From NCBI RefSeq assembly GCF_005925345.1, contig NZ_SSHJ01000002.1:310001-374000 (forward strand): a stretch of 64,000 nucleotides of DNA. The letters are read 5' to 3'. This DNA is from Pedobacter ureilyticus (GTDB lineage Bacteria; Bacteroidota; Bacteroidia; Sphingobacteriales; Sphingobacteriaceae). The notes beneath the pieces were generated by a model. It saw only the letters and a program-made list of their open reading frames with translations. It did no database searches and was not told the origin of the DNA. Each line of letters opens with the position of its first letter. Within the stretch, counting starts at the first letter, position 1. Both the position numbers and the translations under genes were made by a program. This document shows positions 31,557 through 39,551 of the stretch, piece after piece.

Positions 31557-32690
31557 ATGAATAAGCCAATTAAAAATATTACATCAGATTTTGAGCAAAT
31601 TATATCGCTTATTACCGAAGCTCGCAATAGAGTTTACAGTAAAGCAAATGCCGAATTAGTGATGTTGTATTTTAGTATTGGTAAAATTGTTTCTGAAAAG
31701 GTTTTAGCTGGAAATTGGGGAGATGGAACAGTAAATGATTTAGCAACTTACATTACCGAAAAGCAACCGTTATTAAGAGGTTTTAACCGCCGTGGACTTT
31801 ATAGAATGAAACAATTTTATGAAGTTTACAGTAGCGATGAAATTGTGTCAACACTGGCGACACAATTTAAAAAAGACGAAATCCAATTTGTGTCACCAGC
31901 GGTGACACAAAAGGGGAACAAAAACAAAATTGAAAAAGTGTCACCACTGGTGACACAAATAGAGGGTACAGTTTTTGAGTTTTGTAAAAAGGTATTATCT
32001 AAAATAAATTGGACACACCACCTCTTAATTTTATCAAAAACAAAGCGCATTGAAGAGAAACTATTTTATCTCAATCAATGCATTAATGAAAAGCTATCTA
32101 AAAGAGAACTCGAGCGCCAATTAAATTCAGCTACTTTTGAGCGAACAATGCTGGGCGATAAATTTAGCAAGGTAATTACTTCTAAATTACCTGTAGGAAT
32201 TTTTAAAGATCCTTATGTTTTTGAGTTTTTGGCTTTGCCCGAAATACATTCTGAGAGCGATTTGCAGCAAGCGCTAGTTAAAAATCTACAAAATTTCATT
32301 TTAGAAATGGGCAAGGGCTTTACTTACATGGGCAGCGAGTATAGATTGCAAGTTGGCAATAAAGATTACCATACAGATTTACTTTTTTATCATCGAGATT
32401 TACAATGTATGGTGCTTTTTGAATTGAAAATTGAAGAGTTTCAACCAGAGTTTTTAGGCAAGCTGAACTTTTATCTTGAAGCCTTGGATAGGGATGTAAA
32501 AAGACCACATGAAAACCCGAGTATTGGCGTATTATTGTGTAAAGGCAAAGATGAAGAAGTAGTTGAATATGCGCTTTCACGAAATATTTCGCCAGCTTTG
32601 ATAGCTGATTATGAAACCAAATTGATTGATAAGAAATTATTGGCCGAAAAGCTTCATCAGCTTAGTGAAATTTTCTATAAAAATGAATGA
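31557..32690 (+). CDS. DUF1016/YhcG-family PD-(D/E)XK nuclease-like protein
   Basis: A 377-residue protein. The N-terminal DUF1016_N domain (about 1-115) has ISLITEARNRVYSKANAELV and YFSIGKIVSEKVLAGNWGDG. The C-terminal nuclease domain (about 200-370) shows MGKGFTYMGSEYRLQVGNKD, then YHTDLLFYHRDLQCMVLFEL with KIEEFQPE, carrying the D...ExK-like active-site residues. Between them, three short near-repeats (VSTLATQ, VSPAVTQ, VSPLVTQ) are encoded by three palindromes. The chosen start (31557) follows argF' by 29 bases; an earlier one overlaps argF'. YhcG relatives are proposed restriction or defence nucleases. A passenger within the arg cluster. Confidence 0.88.
   Translation: MNKPIKNITSDFEQIISLITEARNRVYSKANAELVMLYFSIGKIVSEKVLAGNWGDGTVNDLATYITEKQPLLRGFNRRGLYRMKQFYEVYSSDEIVSTLATQFKKDEIQFVSPAVTQKGNKNKIEKVSPLVTQIEGTVFEFCKKVLSKINWTHHLLILSKTKRIEEKLFYLNQCINEKLSKRELERQLNSATFERTMLGDKFSKVITSKLPVGIFKDPYVFEFLALPEIHSESDLQQALVKNLQNFILEMGKGFTYMGSEYRLQVGNKDYHTDLLFYHRDLQCMVLFELKIEEFQPEFLGKLNFYLEALDRDVKRPHENPSIGVLLCKGKDEEVVEYALSRNISPALIADYETKLIDKKLLAEKLHQLSEIFYKNE
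31843..31956. repeat. three palindromes in the linker of the DUF1016 gene
   Basis: 31843-31865 (arms TTGTGTC/GACACAA), 31888-31910 (perfect 10-bp arms TTGTGTCACC/GGTGACACAA, spacer AGC), and 31938-31956 (perfect 9-bp arms GTGTCACCA/TGGTGACAC, one central base). They are about 22-28 bases apart, all within the coding sequence, and all encode variants of VSxxxTQ. Confidence 0.88.
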
Positions 32691-32755
32691 TGAAAAACCA
32701 ACTAACTCACTAGTCTGAAGAGGTTTACGTTGTAAAGCTATTAAATGAAAAAACC

Positions 32756-33100
32756 ATGCAAAAACTAAAACACGAACAAATACAGTATATCGAATTTTTA
32801 TCGGCAGATATTAATCGGGCAAAGGATTTTTACGCTAAAAGCTTTGGCTGGAAATTTACAGACTATGGCCCAGACTATACATCATTTGAGGGCGAGTACG
32901 TTGATGGCGGATTTACTACAGGTGAACCAGCTAAAGGAACAATCTTAGTAATACTTTACTCTGCAAATCTTGAAGAAACCCTAGATAAAGTATTGGCTGC
33001 CGGAGGGACAATTGTGAAAGATATATTTAGTTTCCCTGGAGGTAGGCGTTTCCAATTTACCGACCCTGACGGCTATGAATTAGCAATTTGGTCGGAATAA
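32756..33100 (+). CDS. VOC-family (glyoxalase/bleomycin-resistance fold) protein
   Basis: A 114-residue protein with one vicinal-oxygen-chelate domain. HEQIQYIEFLSADINRAKDF begins the first beta-alpha-beta-beta-beta unit, with FYAKSFGWKFTDYGPDYTSF following; the end FPGGRRFQFTDPDGYELAIW is a characteristic C-terminal block with metal-ligand-type Glu. It is half the size of glyoxalase I-like proteins and must dimerise to form active sites. The substrate is unknown. It lies between the DUF1016 gene and argB and looks like another inserted passenger; short spacers on both sides contain no strong terminator. Confidence 0.87.
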   Translation: MQKLKHEQIQYIEFLSADINRAKDFYAKSFGWKFTDYGPDYTSFEGEYVDGGFTTGEPAKGTILVILYSANLEETLDKVLAAGGTIVKDIFSFPGGRRFQFTDPDGYELAIWSE

Positions 33101-33161
33101 CATTTGAATTGACAGTTCTCTTTGGCAACTTTACAACATTTCAATCTCAACCACAGCATTT

Positions 33162-33950
33162 ATGCAAAAACTAACCATCATAAAAATAGGCGGCAACGTC
33201 ATCGATAATTCAGAGAACTTACACCATTTTTTACAAGATTTTACAGCTTTAGAAGGACCGAAAATTTTAATCCATGGTGGTGGAAAAATAGCGACAGAAA
33301 CTAGTGCGGCTATGGGTATTGAAGCAAAAATGATTGACGGAAGGAGGATTACCGATATTGATACTTTGCGTGTGGTTACAATGGTGTATGCAGGGTTAAT
33401 CAACAAAAATATGGTGGCACAATTACAGGCTAAAGGCAATAACGCCATTGGTTTAACCGGTGCAGACGGCAACATCATTAAAGCAAAGAAAAGACCTGTT
33501 AAGGCAATTGACTATGGTTTTGTCGGCGATTTAGAAGAAAGTTCTGTGTCTTCAACCATGTTGGATAGCTTGTTGAAAGCAGGTTTAACGCCTGTTTTAT
33601 GTGCCATTACCCACGATGGAGATACCCAACTATTAAACACCAATGCCGATACCATTGCTTCGGCAGTTGCCGTGGCTATGTCGAGTGTTTATGAAACACA
33701 TTTGGTATATTGCTTCGAGAAAAAAGGTGTATTGAAAGATGTAAATGATGATGCAACAGTGGTACGTGAGATTAGAGCGAGCGAATTTGAAGGTTTAAAG
33801 GCAGATGGAACTGTGGCTGGTGGAATGATACCAAAACTGCATAACGCTTTTGAAGCGATTAATAAAGGTGTAGCGGCAGTTTACATTGGTAAGGCCGATG
33901 AGTTGGGAGAGATTGAAAAAAGGAATTTTGGCACGAAGCTGTTAAGGTAG
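33162..33950 (+). CDS. argB: N-acylglutamate kinase
   Basis: Phosphorylates N-acetyl- or N-succinyl-glutamate, the second arginine step. The 262-residue protein begins LTIIKIGGNVIDN (Lys and GG of the amino acid kinase fold), followed by ILIHGGGKIATE (about 38-49), and ends with the ATP-binding GTVAGGMIPKLHNAFEAINKG (about 220-240). NTNADTIASAVAVAM near 165 is also typical. No N-terminal helix of the arginine-sensitive hexameric form is present, so direct arginine inhibition is less likely. Its order in the cluster, argF' then argB then proC, is usual for Sphingobacteriaceae apart from the passengers. Confidence 0.95.
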   Translation: MQKLTIIKIGGNVIDNSENLHHFLQDFTALEGPKILIHGGGKIATETSAAMGIEAKMIDGRRITDIDTLRVVTMVYAGLINKNMVAQLQAKGNNAIGLTGADGNIIKAKKRPVKAIDYGFVGDLEESSVSSTMLDSLLKAGLTPVLCAITHDGDTQLLNTNADTIASAVAVAMSSVYETHLVYCFEKKGVLKDVNDDATVVREIRASEFEGLKADGTVAGGMIPKLHNAFEAINKGVAAVYIGKADELGEIEKRNFGTKLLR

Positions 33951-34018
33951 GTGGAAGGCCGAGGTTTTTTGAGTTTGTTGCAAAGTATTTCGTTTTTTTA
34001 AACCTGATAGCAACGGAT

Positions 34019-34125
34019 CCCGATTTTTCATCGGGAGAAGCGAATAGCCCCGAAGTAAATTCGGGACAGGCAGGACGAACGATAAAAAGAACTACTGCCA
34101 CTGCTTTTCAAATACTTCTACTATG
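34019..34125. repeat. repeat-type spacer with two hairpins between argB and proC
   Basis: Hairpins CCCGAT-TTTTC-ATCGGG (34019-34035) and CCCGAA-GTAAA-TTCGGG (34049-34065), then a tail containing CTGCCACTGCTTTTCAAATAC. The tail resembles the end of the GC-rich block at 24040-24180. Probably a dispersed non-coding repeat. Confidence 0.55.
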
Positions 34126-34181
34126 CTCAGTATGACATTATAAAATATTAATCGGTGTAATCATTAAATCCGTGTAATCAA

Positions 34182-34994
34182 ATGAATAAAAAAATAACCA
34201 TAATCGGTAGCGGAAACATTGGCCTTTCTTTGGCGAAAGGATTGGTAAACAAGAACTATTGCAAAGCGGATGACATAACCTTAACGCGTAGAAATATTAA
34301 ATTGATGACCGAAGAGGTTGCTGCTGGTTTTAAGGTTAGCGATGATAATTCAGCAGCAATTGATGGTGCTGATATCGTGGTTTTAGCAGTGCTTCCTCAG
34401 CAATTGAAAAAGGTGTTAACACAATTGGCTCCTGCGGTAAATCCAGAAAAGCAATTGTTCGTTTCGGTAATTTCGGGGGTAAGCTGTGCCGATGTACGCA
34501 AAGAACTGGGCGAAAATGTGCAGGTAATTAGGGCCATGCCCAACACGGCAATTTCTATTGGCCAAAGCATGACTTGCGTAGCTAGCGACAATGCAACCGA
34601 TGAAAATTTAAGCGAAGTGGTAACTTTGTTCGAGACTGTGGGTGCTGTAGTAACTATTCAAGAAGATTTAATGACATCGGCAACTGCTTTATGTGCTTGT
34701 GGTATTGCTTTCTTTTTGCGTAGCATCAGGGCAGCATCGCAAGGTGGTGTAGAAATCGGCTTCCATGCACACGATGCCTTGAAAATGGCGGTGCAAACGG
34801 CAAAAGGAGCTGCAGATTTACTGCTATTAAATGAAACACACCCCGAAACTGAAATTGATAAAGTAACGTCGCCGAAAGGTTGTACTATTGCCGGCTTAAA
34901 TGAAATGGAGCACAATGGTTTCAGTTCTTCACTAATTAAAGGCATTAAACTTTCGGCTCTAAAAGCAGGTGGATTGTACACGAAGGAAGGATAA
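34182..34994 (+). CDS. proC: pyrroline-5-carboxylate reductase
   Basis: NAD(P)H-dependent last enzyme of proline synthesis. The 270-residue protein starts with the Rossmann motif ITIIGSGNIGLSLAKGLV. VIRAMPNTAISIGQSMTCVA (about residues 105-124) is the conserved ProC block, and the C-terminal part contains DKVTSPKGCTIAGLNEMEHNG (about 226-246), matching the family signature (TSPGGTT-type). It sits between argB and argE; proline and arginine routes share glutamate semialdehyde chemistry, so co-regulation is plausible, and this order is common in Bacteroidota. Length and motifs are intact. Confidence 0.95.
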   Translation: MNKKITIIGSGNIGLSLAKGLVNKNYCKADDITLTRRNIKLMTEEVAAGFKVSDDNSAAIDGADIVVLAVLPQQLKKVLTQLAPAVNPEKQLFVSVISGVSCADVRKELGENVQVIRAMPNTAISIGQSMTCVASDNATDENLSEVVTLFETVGAVVTIQEDLMTSATALCACGIAFFLRSIRAASQGGVEIGFHAHDALKMAVQTAKGAADLLLLNETHPETEIDKVTSPKGCTIAGLNEMEHNGFSSSLIKGIKLSALKAGGLYTKEG

Positions 34995-35099
34995 AAGACT
35001 AAAGCTGAAAGACCAAACACTAAAGAGGTGGAAGGCTAGAAGTCGAAAGGATTAGGGCGGCTGTCTCAAATCTTGATACTCGCTACTTACTACTAAAAA

Positions 35100-36164
35100 A
35101 TGATTGAAAAACTAATTAAGGAAAGCACTGAATTATTGCGTGATTTGATCCGCATACAGTCTTTTAGTAAAGAAGAAGATAGAACGGCAAGTTTAATTGC
35201 GCAGTTTTTAGCGGAGCATGGCGTTAAAATTAACCGTAAGCTAAACAATGTTTGGGCTTACAACAAGCATTTCGATGCTGCTAAACCAACCATTTTATTA
35301 AATTCACATCACGACACGGTAAAGCCAAATTCGGGTTACACCCGCGACCCTTATGACGCCGCTATTGAAGATGGTAAGTTGTTTGGCTTGGGAAGTAATG
35401 ATGCTGGCGGCTGTTTGGTGTCATTAATCGCTACTTTCTTGTATTTTTATGAGCAGGAAGGTTTAAAGTACAATTTCTGTTTAGCGGCAACTGCCGAAGA
35501 AGAAATATCAGGTAATAATGGTTTGGAACTCGTAATTCCGGATTTGGGAGAACTGGAATTTGCCATTGTTGGCGAGCCTACAGAAATGCACTTGGCCATT
35601 GCCGAGAAAGGCTTGCTGGTTATCGACTGCACCGCCCACGGTAAGGCCGGTCATGCGGCTAGAGAAGAAGGTGAAAACGCCATTTACAAGGCGCTGCCAG
35701 CTATAGAATGGTTCCGTACTTATCAATTTCCAAAAGTATCGGAGGTTTTTGGCCCGGTAAAAATGTCGGTAACCATTATCAACGCTGGCTCGCAACATAA
35801 CGTGGTGCCTGCAAATTGTACTTTCACAGTTGATGTTCGCGTAACTGATGCCTATACCAACGAAGAAGTGGTAGAAATTATCAAACAGCATGTAAGCTGC
35901 GAAGTAAAACCTCGATCGGTACGTTTAAAACCATCATCAATAGATAAAAACCACCCAATTGTTGTTTCTGGTGTGGCCCTGGGTAAAAATACTTACGGTT
36001 CGCCAACAACATCAGATCAAGCCTTGCTATCCATTCCATCGCTAAAATGTGGTCCAGGTTTTTCTGGTCGCTCGCACATGGCCGATGAGTTTTTGTATGT
36101 TGATGAAATTAGACAAGGCATTGAAGGTTATATAGCGATGTTGAAACCAGTGGTGGGGTTGTAG
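35100..36164 (+). CDS. argE: M20-family N-acylornithine/N-acylcitrulline deacylase
   Basis: Zinc-dependent amidohydrolase of the ArgE/DapE group, 354 residues. Visible metal and catalytic features are LLNSHHDTVKPN (His and Asp, about 67-78), GLGSNDAGGCL (bridging Asp, about 98-108), AATAEEEISGNNGLE (Glu-Glu, about 129-143), VGEPTEMHLAIAEKG (ligand Glu, about 157-171) and GPGFSGRSHMADEFL (last His, about 318-332). With an N-acyl-ornithine carbamoyltransferase in the pathway, it should remove the acyl group from N-acylcitrulline rather than from ornithine, feeding citrulline to ArgG. That role is inference from the pathway. Confidence 0.92.
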   Translation: MIEKLIKESTELLRDLIRIQSFSKEEDRTASLIAQFLAEHGVKINRKLNNVWAYNKHFDAAKPTILLNSHHDTVKPNSGYTRDPYDAAIEDGKLFGLGSNDAGGCLVSLIATFLYFYEQEGLKYNFCLAATAEEEISGNNGLELVIPDLGELEFAIVGEPTEMHLAIAEKGLLVIDCTAHGKAGHAAREEGENAIYKALPAIEWFRTYQFPKVSEVFGPVKMSVTIINAGSQHNVVPANCTFTVDVRVTDAYTNEEVVEIIKQHVSCEVKPRSVRLKPSSIDKNHPIVVSGVALGKNTYGSPTTSDQALLSIPSLKCGPGFSGRSHMADEFLYVDEIRQGIEGYIAMLKPVVGL

Positions 36165-36166
36165 AA

Positions 36167-36298
36167 TTTTGCAAAGTTGTCTTTGTTTTTGCAAGAAATA
36201 CACATATTTTTGCAAAGTTGTTTTTGGTTTTTGCAAAAATATGTTGTTAATTTGCAAAATGCTTGCCGCTATTGTAAGTTTGATTTAAGTTTTGCAAA
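36167..36298 (+). promoter_or_regulatory. array of six TTTGCAAA-like sites before the Fic gene
   Basis: TTTTGCAAA or near variants occur at 36167-36175, 36186-36194, 36208-36216, 36229-36237, 36251-36258 and 36291-36298. Two are followed by GTTG, and the last touches the Fic start codon. Spacing in the first five is 19-22 bases, about two helical turns. The core TTTGCAAA is self-complementary. This looks like a cooperative operator array, possibly for the winged-helix part of the Fic protein itself. Confidence 0.65.
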
Positions 36299-37426
36299 AT
36301 GAAGAACTTCGCATCTGGTAAATATATTAACCAAGGATATTATAAAAGCTTTCAGCCTGATTTTATCAATAGAGAGTGGTTGTTAGATGATATGGAATTG
36401 CTTTCTCTTCTTTCAAAAGCCGATAGGCAATTGGGACGATTAGATATGTATAGTGAATACATTCCTGATATCGATTTATTCATCAGTATGAATGTGTTGA
36501 AAGAAGCTACACAAAGTAGCCGTATAGAAGGAACTCAAACAAATATTGAAGAAGCGTTATTAGATAAGAGCGATGTTAGCTATGAGCGTAGAGATGATTG
36601 GGAAGAGGTGCAAAATTATATTGCAGCAATGCACCTAGCAATAGAAAAGTTAAAAAGTATCCCTTTCTCTAGCCGTTTAATAAGAGATACTCATCGAACA
36701 TTATTACAAGGTGTAAGGGGCGAACATAAACTACCAGGTGAATTTAGGACTAGTCAAAATTGGATTGGTGGAGCAACTATAAATGATGCCATTTTCGTGC
36801 CTCCGATACATTCAAGCATTGGCGAGTTAATGACAGACCTAGAAAAGTTTACTCATAATACCGATTATGAACTTCCCGATTTAATTAAGATTGGAATTGT
36901 CCATTACCAATTTGAGACTATCCATCCTTTTTTAGATGGAAATGGCCGAGTAGGCCGCTTGCTGATTACTTTATACTTGGTAGATAAAGAAATCTTGAAG
37001 AAACCAATTTTATATCTTTCAGACTTTTTTGAAAGACACAGAGGTTTATATTATGATAATTTAATGCGTGTTAGAACTCATAATGATCTAAAGCAGTGGC
37101 TGAAATTCTTTTTAACGGGAGTTATTGAAACCGCCAAAAATGGTGTGCAAACATTTGATGACATTCTTAAATTAAAAGAGCAATCTGAAATTGCAATTCA
37201 GAAACTTGGTTTAAGGGCAAGCAATGCGCAGAAGATATTACATTATTTATTCAAAAGACCTATCATCAATATCCAAACAGTTGTAAAAATAACTGATGTA
37301 TCACAGAGAACTGCTTATAATCTAATTGCAGATTTAGAAAAAATAGGCATTTTGAGGGAGATAACTGGAAGTAAAAAAGATAAAATATATTCATTTAAAC
37401 AATATTTGGCGTTGTTCGAGAGATAG
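36299..37426 (+). CDS. Fic-domain protein with N-terminal inhibitory helix and C-terminal winged helix
   Basis: A 375-residue Fic protein, likely an AMP-transferase. The N-terminal Fic_N region contains EATQSSRIEGTQTNIEEAL (about residues 72-90) with the (S/T)xxxE(G/N) inhibitory motif SSRIEGT, so it is a class II, self-inhibited Fic. The catalytic loop HPFLDGNGRVGRLL (about 207-220) is complete with His, Asp, Gly-Asn-Gly-Arg. The last 80 residues resemble a winged helix (KRPIINIQTVVKITDVSQRT) for DNA binding. It follows argE by 135 bases filled with TTTGCAAA sites. The target and any partner are unknown; no separate antitoxin gene is needed for class II. Confidence 0.92.
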   Translation: MKNFASGKYINQGYYKSFQPDFINREWLLDDMELLSLLSKADRQLGRLDMYSEYIPDIDLFISMNVLKEATQSSRIEGTQTNIEEALLDKSDVSYERRDDWEEVQNYIAAMHLAIEKLKSIPFSSRLIRDTHRTLLQGVRGEHKLPGEFRTSQNWIGGATINDAIFVPPIHSSIGELMTDLEKFTHNTDYELPDLIKIGIVHYQFETIHPFLDGNGRVGRLLITLYLVDKEILKKPILYLSDFFERHRGLYYDNLMRVRTHNDLKQWLKFFLTGVIETAKNGVQTFDDILKLKEQSEIAIQKLGLRASNAQKILHYLFKRPIINIQTVVKITDVSQRTAYNLIADLEKIGILREITGSKKDKIYSFKQYLALFER

Positions 37427-37427
37427 C

Positions 37428-38006
37428 ATGTACAACCTTTCCCCAACCCTACAAAATCCAAAAGTAATCTTGCGTCCTTTACAACAAAGCGATGAAGAAT
37501 TACTTTGGCCCGTTGCGCAAGAAAAAGCATTGTGGGTTTACGGCTTAAAAGATTTAAGCGTTAGAGAAAACCTAAATCAATACATCCAATCGGCTATAAA
37601 AGATAGAACTAACGGGATTTGTGCCGTTTGGATAATTATTGATGCCGCTTCTGGCAGAGCGGCAGGCTGTACGCGTTTGGCAGAAATCAGTTGGAAAGAC
37701 GAACGTGGGCAAATCGGCTGGACTTGGATTGGAAAGGATTTTCAAGGTTCAGGTTTAAACAAAGCCATGAAATACGAAATACTGAATTATGGCTTTGAAA
37801 CCTTGAGTTTAATTAGAATAGAACTCAAAGCAGACGAAAGGAATGTTCAATCTCGCAAAGCGATATTAAAATTGGGCGCCACAGAAGAAGGAACATTAAG
37901 GCAACACATGAAAATTGCAGATGGATTTATCAGAAATACGGTATTTTATAGCATCCTGAAAAGCGAATGGCCAGAAATAAAACTTAAATTAGCGGCAGAT
38001 TTATAA
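37428..38006 (+). CDS. GNAT-family acetyltransferase (RimJ/RimL-like)
   Basis: A 192-residue acetyltransferase of the Acetyltransf_3 type. The N-terminal PKVILRPLQQSDEELLWPVA is typical of RimJ/RimL-like enzymes. QIGWTWIGKDFQGSGLNKAMKYEIL (in parts: IGWTWIGKDF, then GSGLNKAMKYEIL) contains the acetyl-CoA turn, and IELKADERNVQSRKAILKLG is the conserved region before the last strand. The substrate may be a protein N-terminus or a small amine. It starts 1 base after the Fic stop, so the two are probably co-transcribed, and an acetylation role in the same response is conceivable but unproven. Confidence 0.88.
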   Translation: MYNLSPTLQNPKVILRPLQQSDEELLWPVAQEKALWVYGLKDLSVRENLNQYIQSAIKDRTNGICAVWIIIDAASGRAAGCTRLAEISWKDERGQIGWTWIGKDFQGSGLNKAMKYEILNYGFETLSLIRIELKADERNVQSRKAILKLGATEEGTLRQHMKIADGFIRNTVFYSILKSEWPEIKLKLAADL

Positions 38007-38023
38007 AGAGTGCTTATTCTTAT

Positions 38024-38115
38024 CGTCATGCTGAATTTATTTTACTGCGTAGCTTTCCGCTTCGCTATAGGTCAGCATCAGCTAAGCAGACCCTGAAATA
38101 AATTCAGGGTGACGG
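38024..38115. repeat. dispersed repeat copy R1
   Basis: Begins CGTCATGCTGAA, contains ACTGCGTAGCTTTCCGCTTC and GGTCAGCATCAG, then the palindrome CCCTGAA-ATAAA-TTCAGGG. The middle part recurs in inverted orientation at 40799-40852, and the CCCTGAA palindrome recurs at 40757-40775. Fills the spacer before argH. Confidence 0.75.
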
Positions 38116-38161
38116 ACAGGAGAGCAAATCGTAAGTCGTAATTCTAAAATCGTAAATTGAA

Positions 38162-39493
38162 ATGAAAATTTGGCAGAAAAATATTGATGTAAACCAATTT
38201 GTAGAAAACTTTACCGTAGGCAAAGACCGTGAACTAGATTTACAAATGGCAAAGTTTGACGTGTTGGGCTCTTTGGCGCACACGCAAATGCTAGAAACCA
38301 TCAATCTATTAACCGCCGAAGAGCTTGTGGAAGTTCAGGGTGCCTTAAAAAATATTTATCAAGAAATTGAAGAAGGTAACTTTGTGATCGAAGACAGCGT
38401 GGAAGATGTACACTCGCAAGTAGAATGGCTATTAACCCAGCGTATTGGCGAAGCTGGTAAAAAAATACACAGCGGCCGCTCGCGTAACGATCAAGTTTTG
38501 GTAGATTTAAAGCTGTATTTTCGTAGTTGTATCGAAGAAATGGTCGGCAATACCGAAGCGTTATTCAACCAGCTCATCAAACTAAGCGAAGAACATAAAA
38601 GCAAGTTGTTGCCAGGCTATACGCACTTACAAATTGCCATGCCATCATCTTTTGGTTTGTGGTTCGGCGCCTATGCCGAAAGCCTGGCCGATGATATGGA
38701 GCTGATGCTTGCCGCTTGGAAAATCACCAATAAAAATCCACTAGGTTCGGCTGCGGGTTATGGCTCTTCGTTTCCCTTAAATAGAACTTTAACTACCCAA
38801 CTTTTAGGTTTCGAAAGCTTAAATTATAACGTGGTTTATGCACAAATGGGCCGTGGTAAAACCGAAAGAATTTTGGCTCAGGCCATGTCGTCGGTAGCGG
38901 CAACTTTAGCCAAAATGGCCATGGATGTTTGCTTGTTCATCAACCAGAACTTCGGCTTCATCAGTTTCCCGTCAGAATTAACAACTGGCAGCAGCATTAT
39001 GCCGCACAAGAAAAATCCAGATGTTTTTGAACTGGTGCGTTCTCGTTGCAACAAAATTCAGGCTTTGCCTAACGAAATTGCCATGATGACTACCAATTTG
39101 CCATCGGGTTACCACAGAGATTTGCAATTGCTTAAAGAGAACCTTTTCCCTGCATTTATTTCACTTAACGAATGTCTGGAAATCACCACTTTCATGTTGC
39201 AGCACATCAGCATTAAAGATGATATTTTAAAAGACAAAAAATATGACTATCTGTTCAGTGTAGAAGTGGTAAATGAGTTGGCATTAAGCGGAATGCCATT
39301 TAGAGATGCCTATAAAGTGGTAGGCGAGCAAATCGAAACCGGCACATTTAAACCAATGTACGAAGTGAAACATACGCACGAAGGCACCATCGGTAATTTA
39401 ATGAATGCAGAAATTACTGCCGCAATGCAACAAACTTTAAGTCAGTTTGGCTTTGAAAAAGTAAATAAAGCAATTGATGATTTAGTTCGCTAA
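38162..39493 (+). CDS. argH: argininosuccinate lyase
   Basis: Final arginine enzyme, splitting argininosuccinate into arginine and fumarate. The 443-residue protein has DVHSQVEWLL and HSGRSRNDQVLVDLKLY (about residues 80-120), GYTHLQIAMPSSFGLWFGAY (about 155-175) with the catalytic His, and the superfamily signature GSSIMPHKKNPDVFELVR (about 276-293), whose Ser is the catalytic base. Length is slightly below the 460 common elsewhere but normal for Bacteroidota. It is separated from the rest of the cluster by the Fic and GNAT genes and a repeat; its own promoter may lie in that spacer. Confidence 0.96.
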   Translation: MKIWQKNIDVNQFVENFTVGKDRELDLQMAKFDVLGSLAHTQMLETINLLTAEELVEVQGALKNIYQEIEEGNFVIEDSVEDVHSQVEWLLTQRIGEAGKKIHSGRSRNDQVLVDLKLYFRSCIEEMVGNTEALFNQLIKLSEEHKSKLLPGYTHLQIAMPSSFGLWFGAYAESLADDMELMLAAWKITNKNPLGSAAGYGSSFPLNRTLTTQLLGFESLNYNVVYAQMGRGKTERILAQAMSSVAATLAKMAMDVCLFINQNFGFISFPSELTTGSSIMPHKKNPDVFELVRSRCNKIQALPNEIAMMTTNLPSGYHRDLQLLKENLFPAFISLNECLEITTFMLQHISIKDDILKDKKYDYLFSVEVVNELALSGMPFRDAYKVVGEQIETGTFKPMYEVKHTHEGTIGNLMNAEITAAMQQTLSQFGFEKVNKAIDDLVR

Positions 39494-39495
39494 TT

Positions 39496-39521
39496 CGTCA
39501 TTGCGAGGTACGAAGCAATCT
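39496..39521. repeat. single-arm copy of the 27191 repeat family
   Basis: CGTCATTGCGAGGTACGAAG followed by CAATCT, differing at one base from the left arm at 27191-27216. It is followed by the same loop start (TAAAGCGATAA) but the complementary arm is missing. It begins 3 bases after the argH stop. Confidence 0.8.
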
Positions 39522-39551
39522 TAAAGCGATAAGTTTTTAACACAAAATGAT

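Noticed and set aside
31843..31956. Three spaced palindromes considered as a small CRISPR array
   Set aside because: They lie inside a conserved coding gene, the spacers are short and coding, and no cas gene is near.
33859..34101. Minus-strand frame across the argB-proC spacer
   Set aside because: It covers the 3' end of argB in antisense and the hairpin repeat; no family resemblance.
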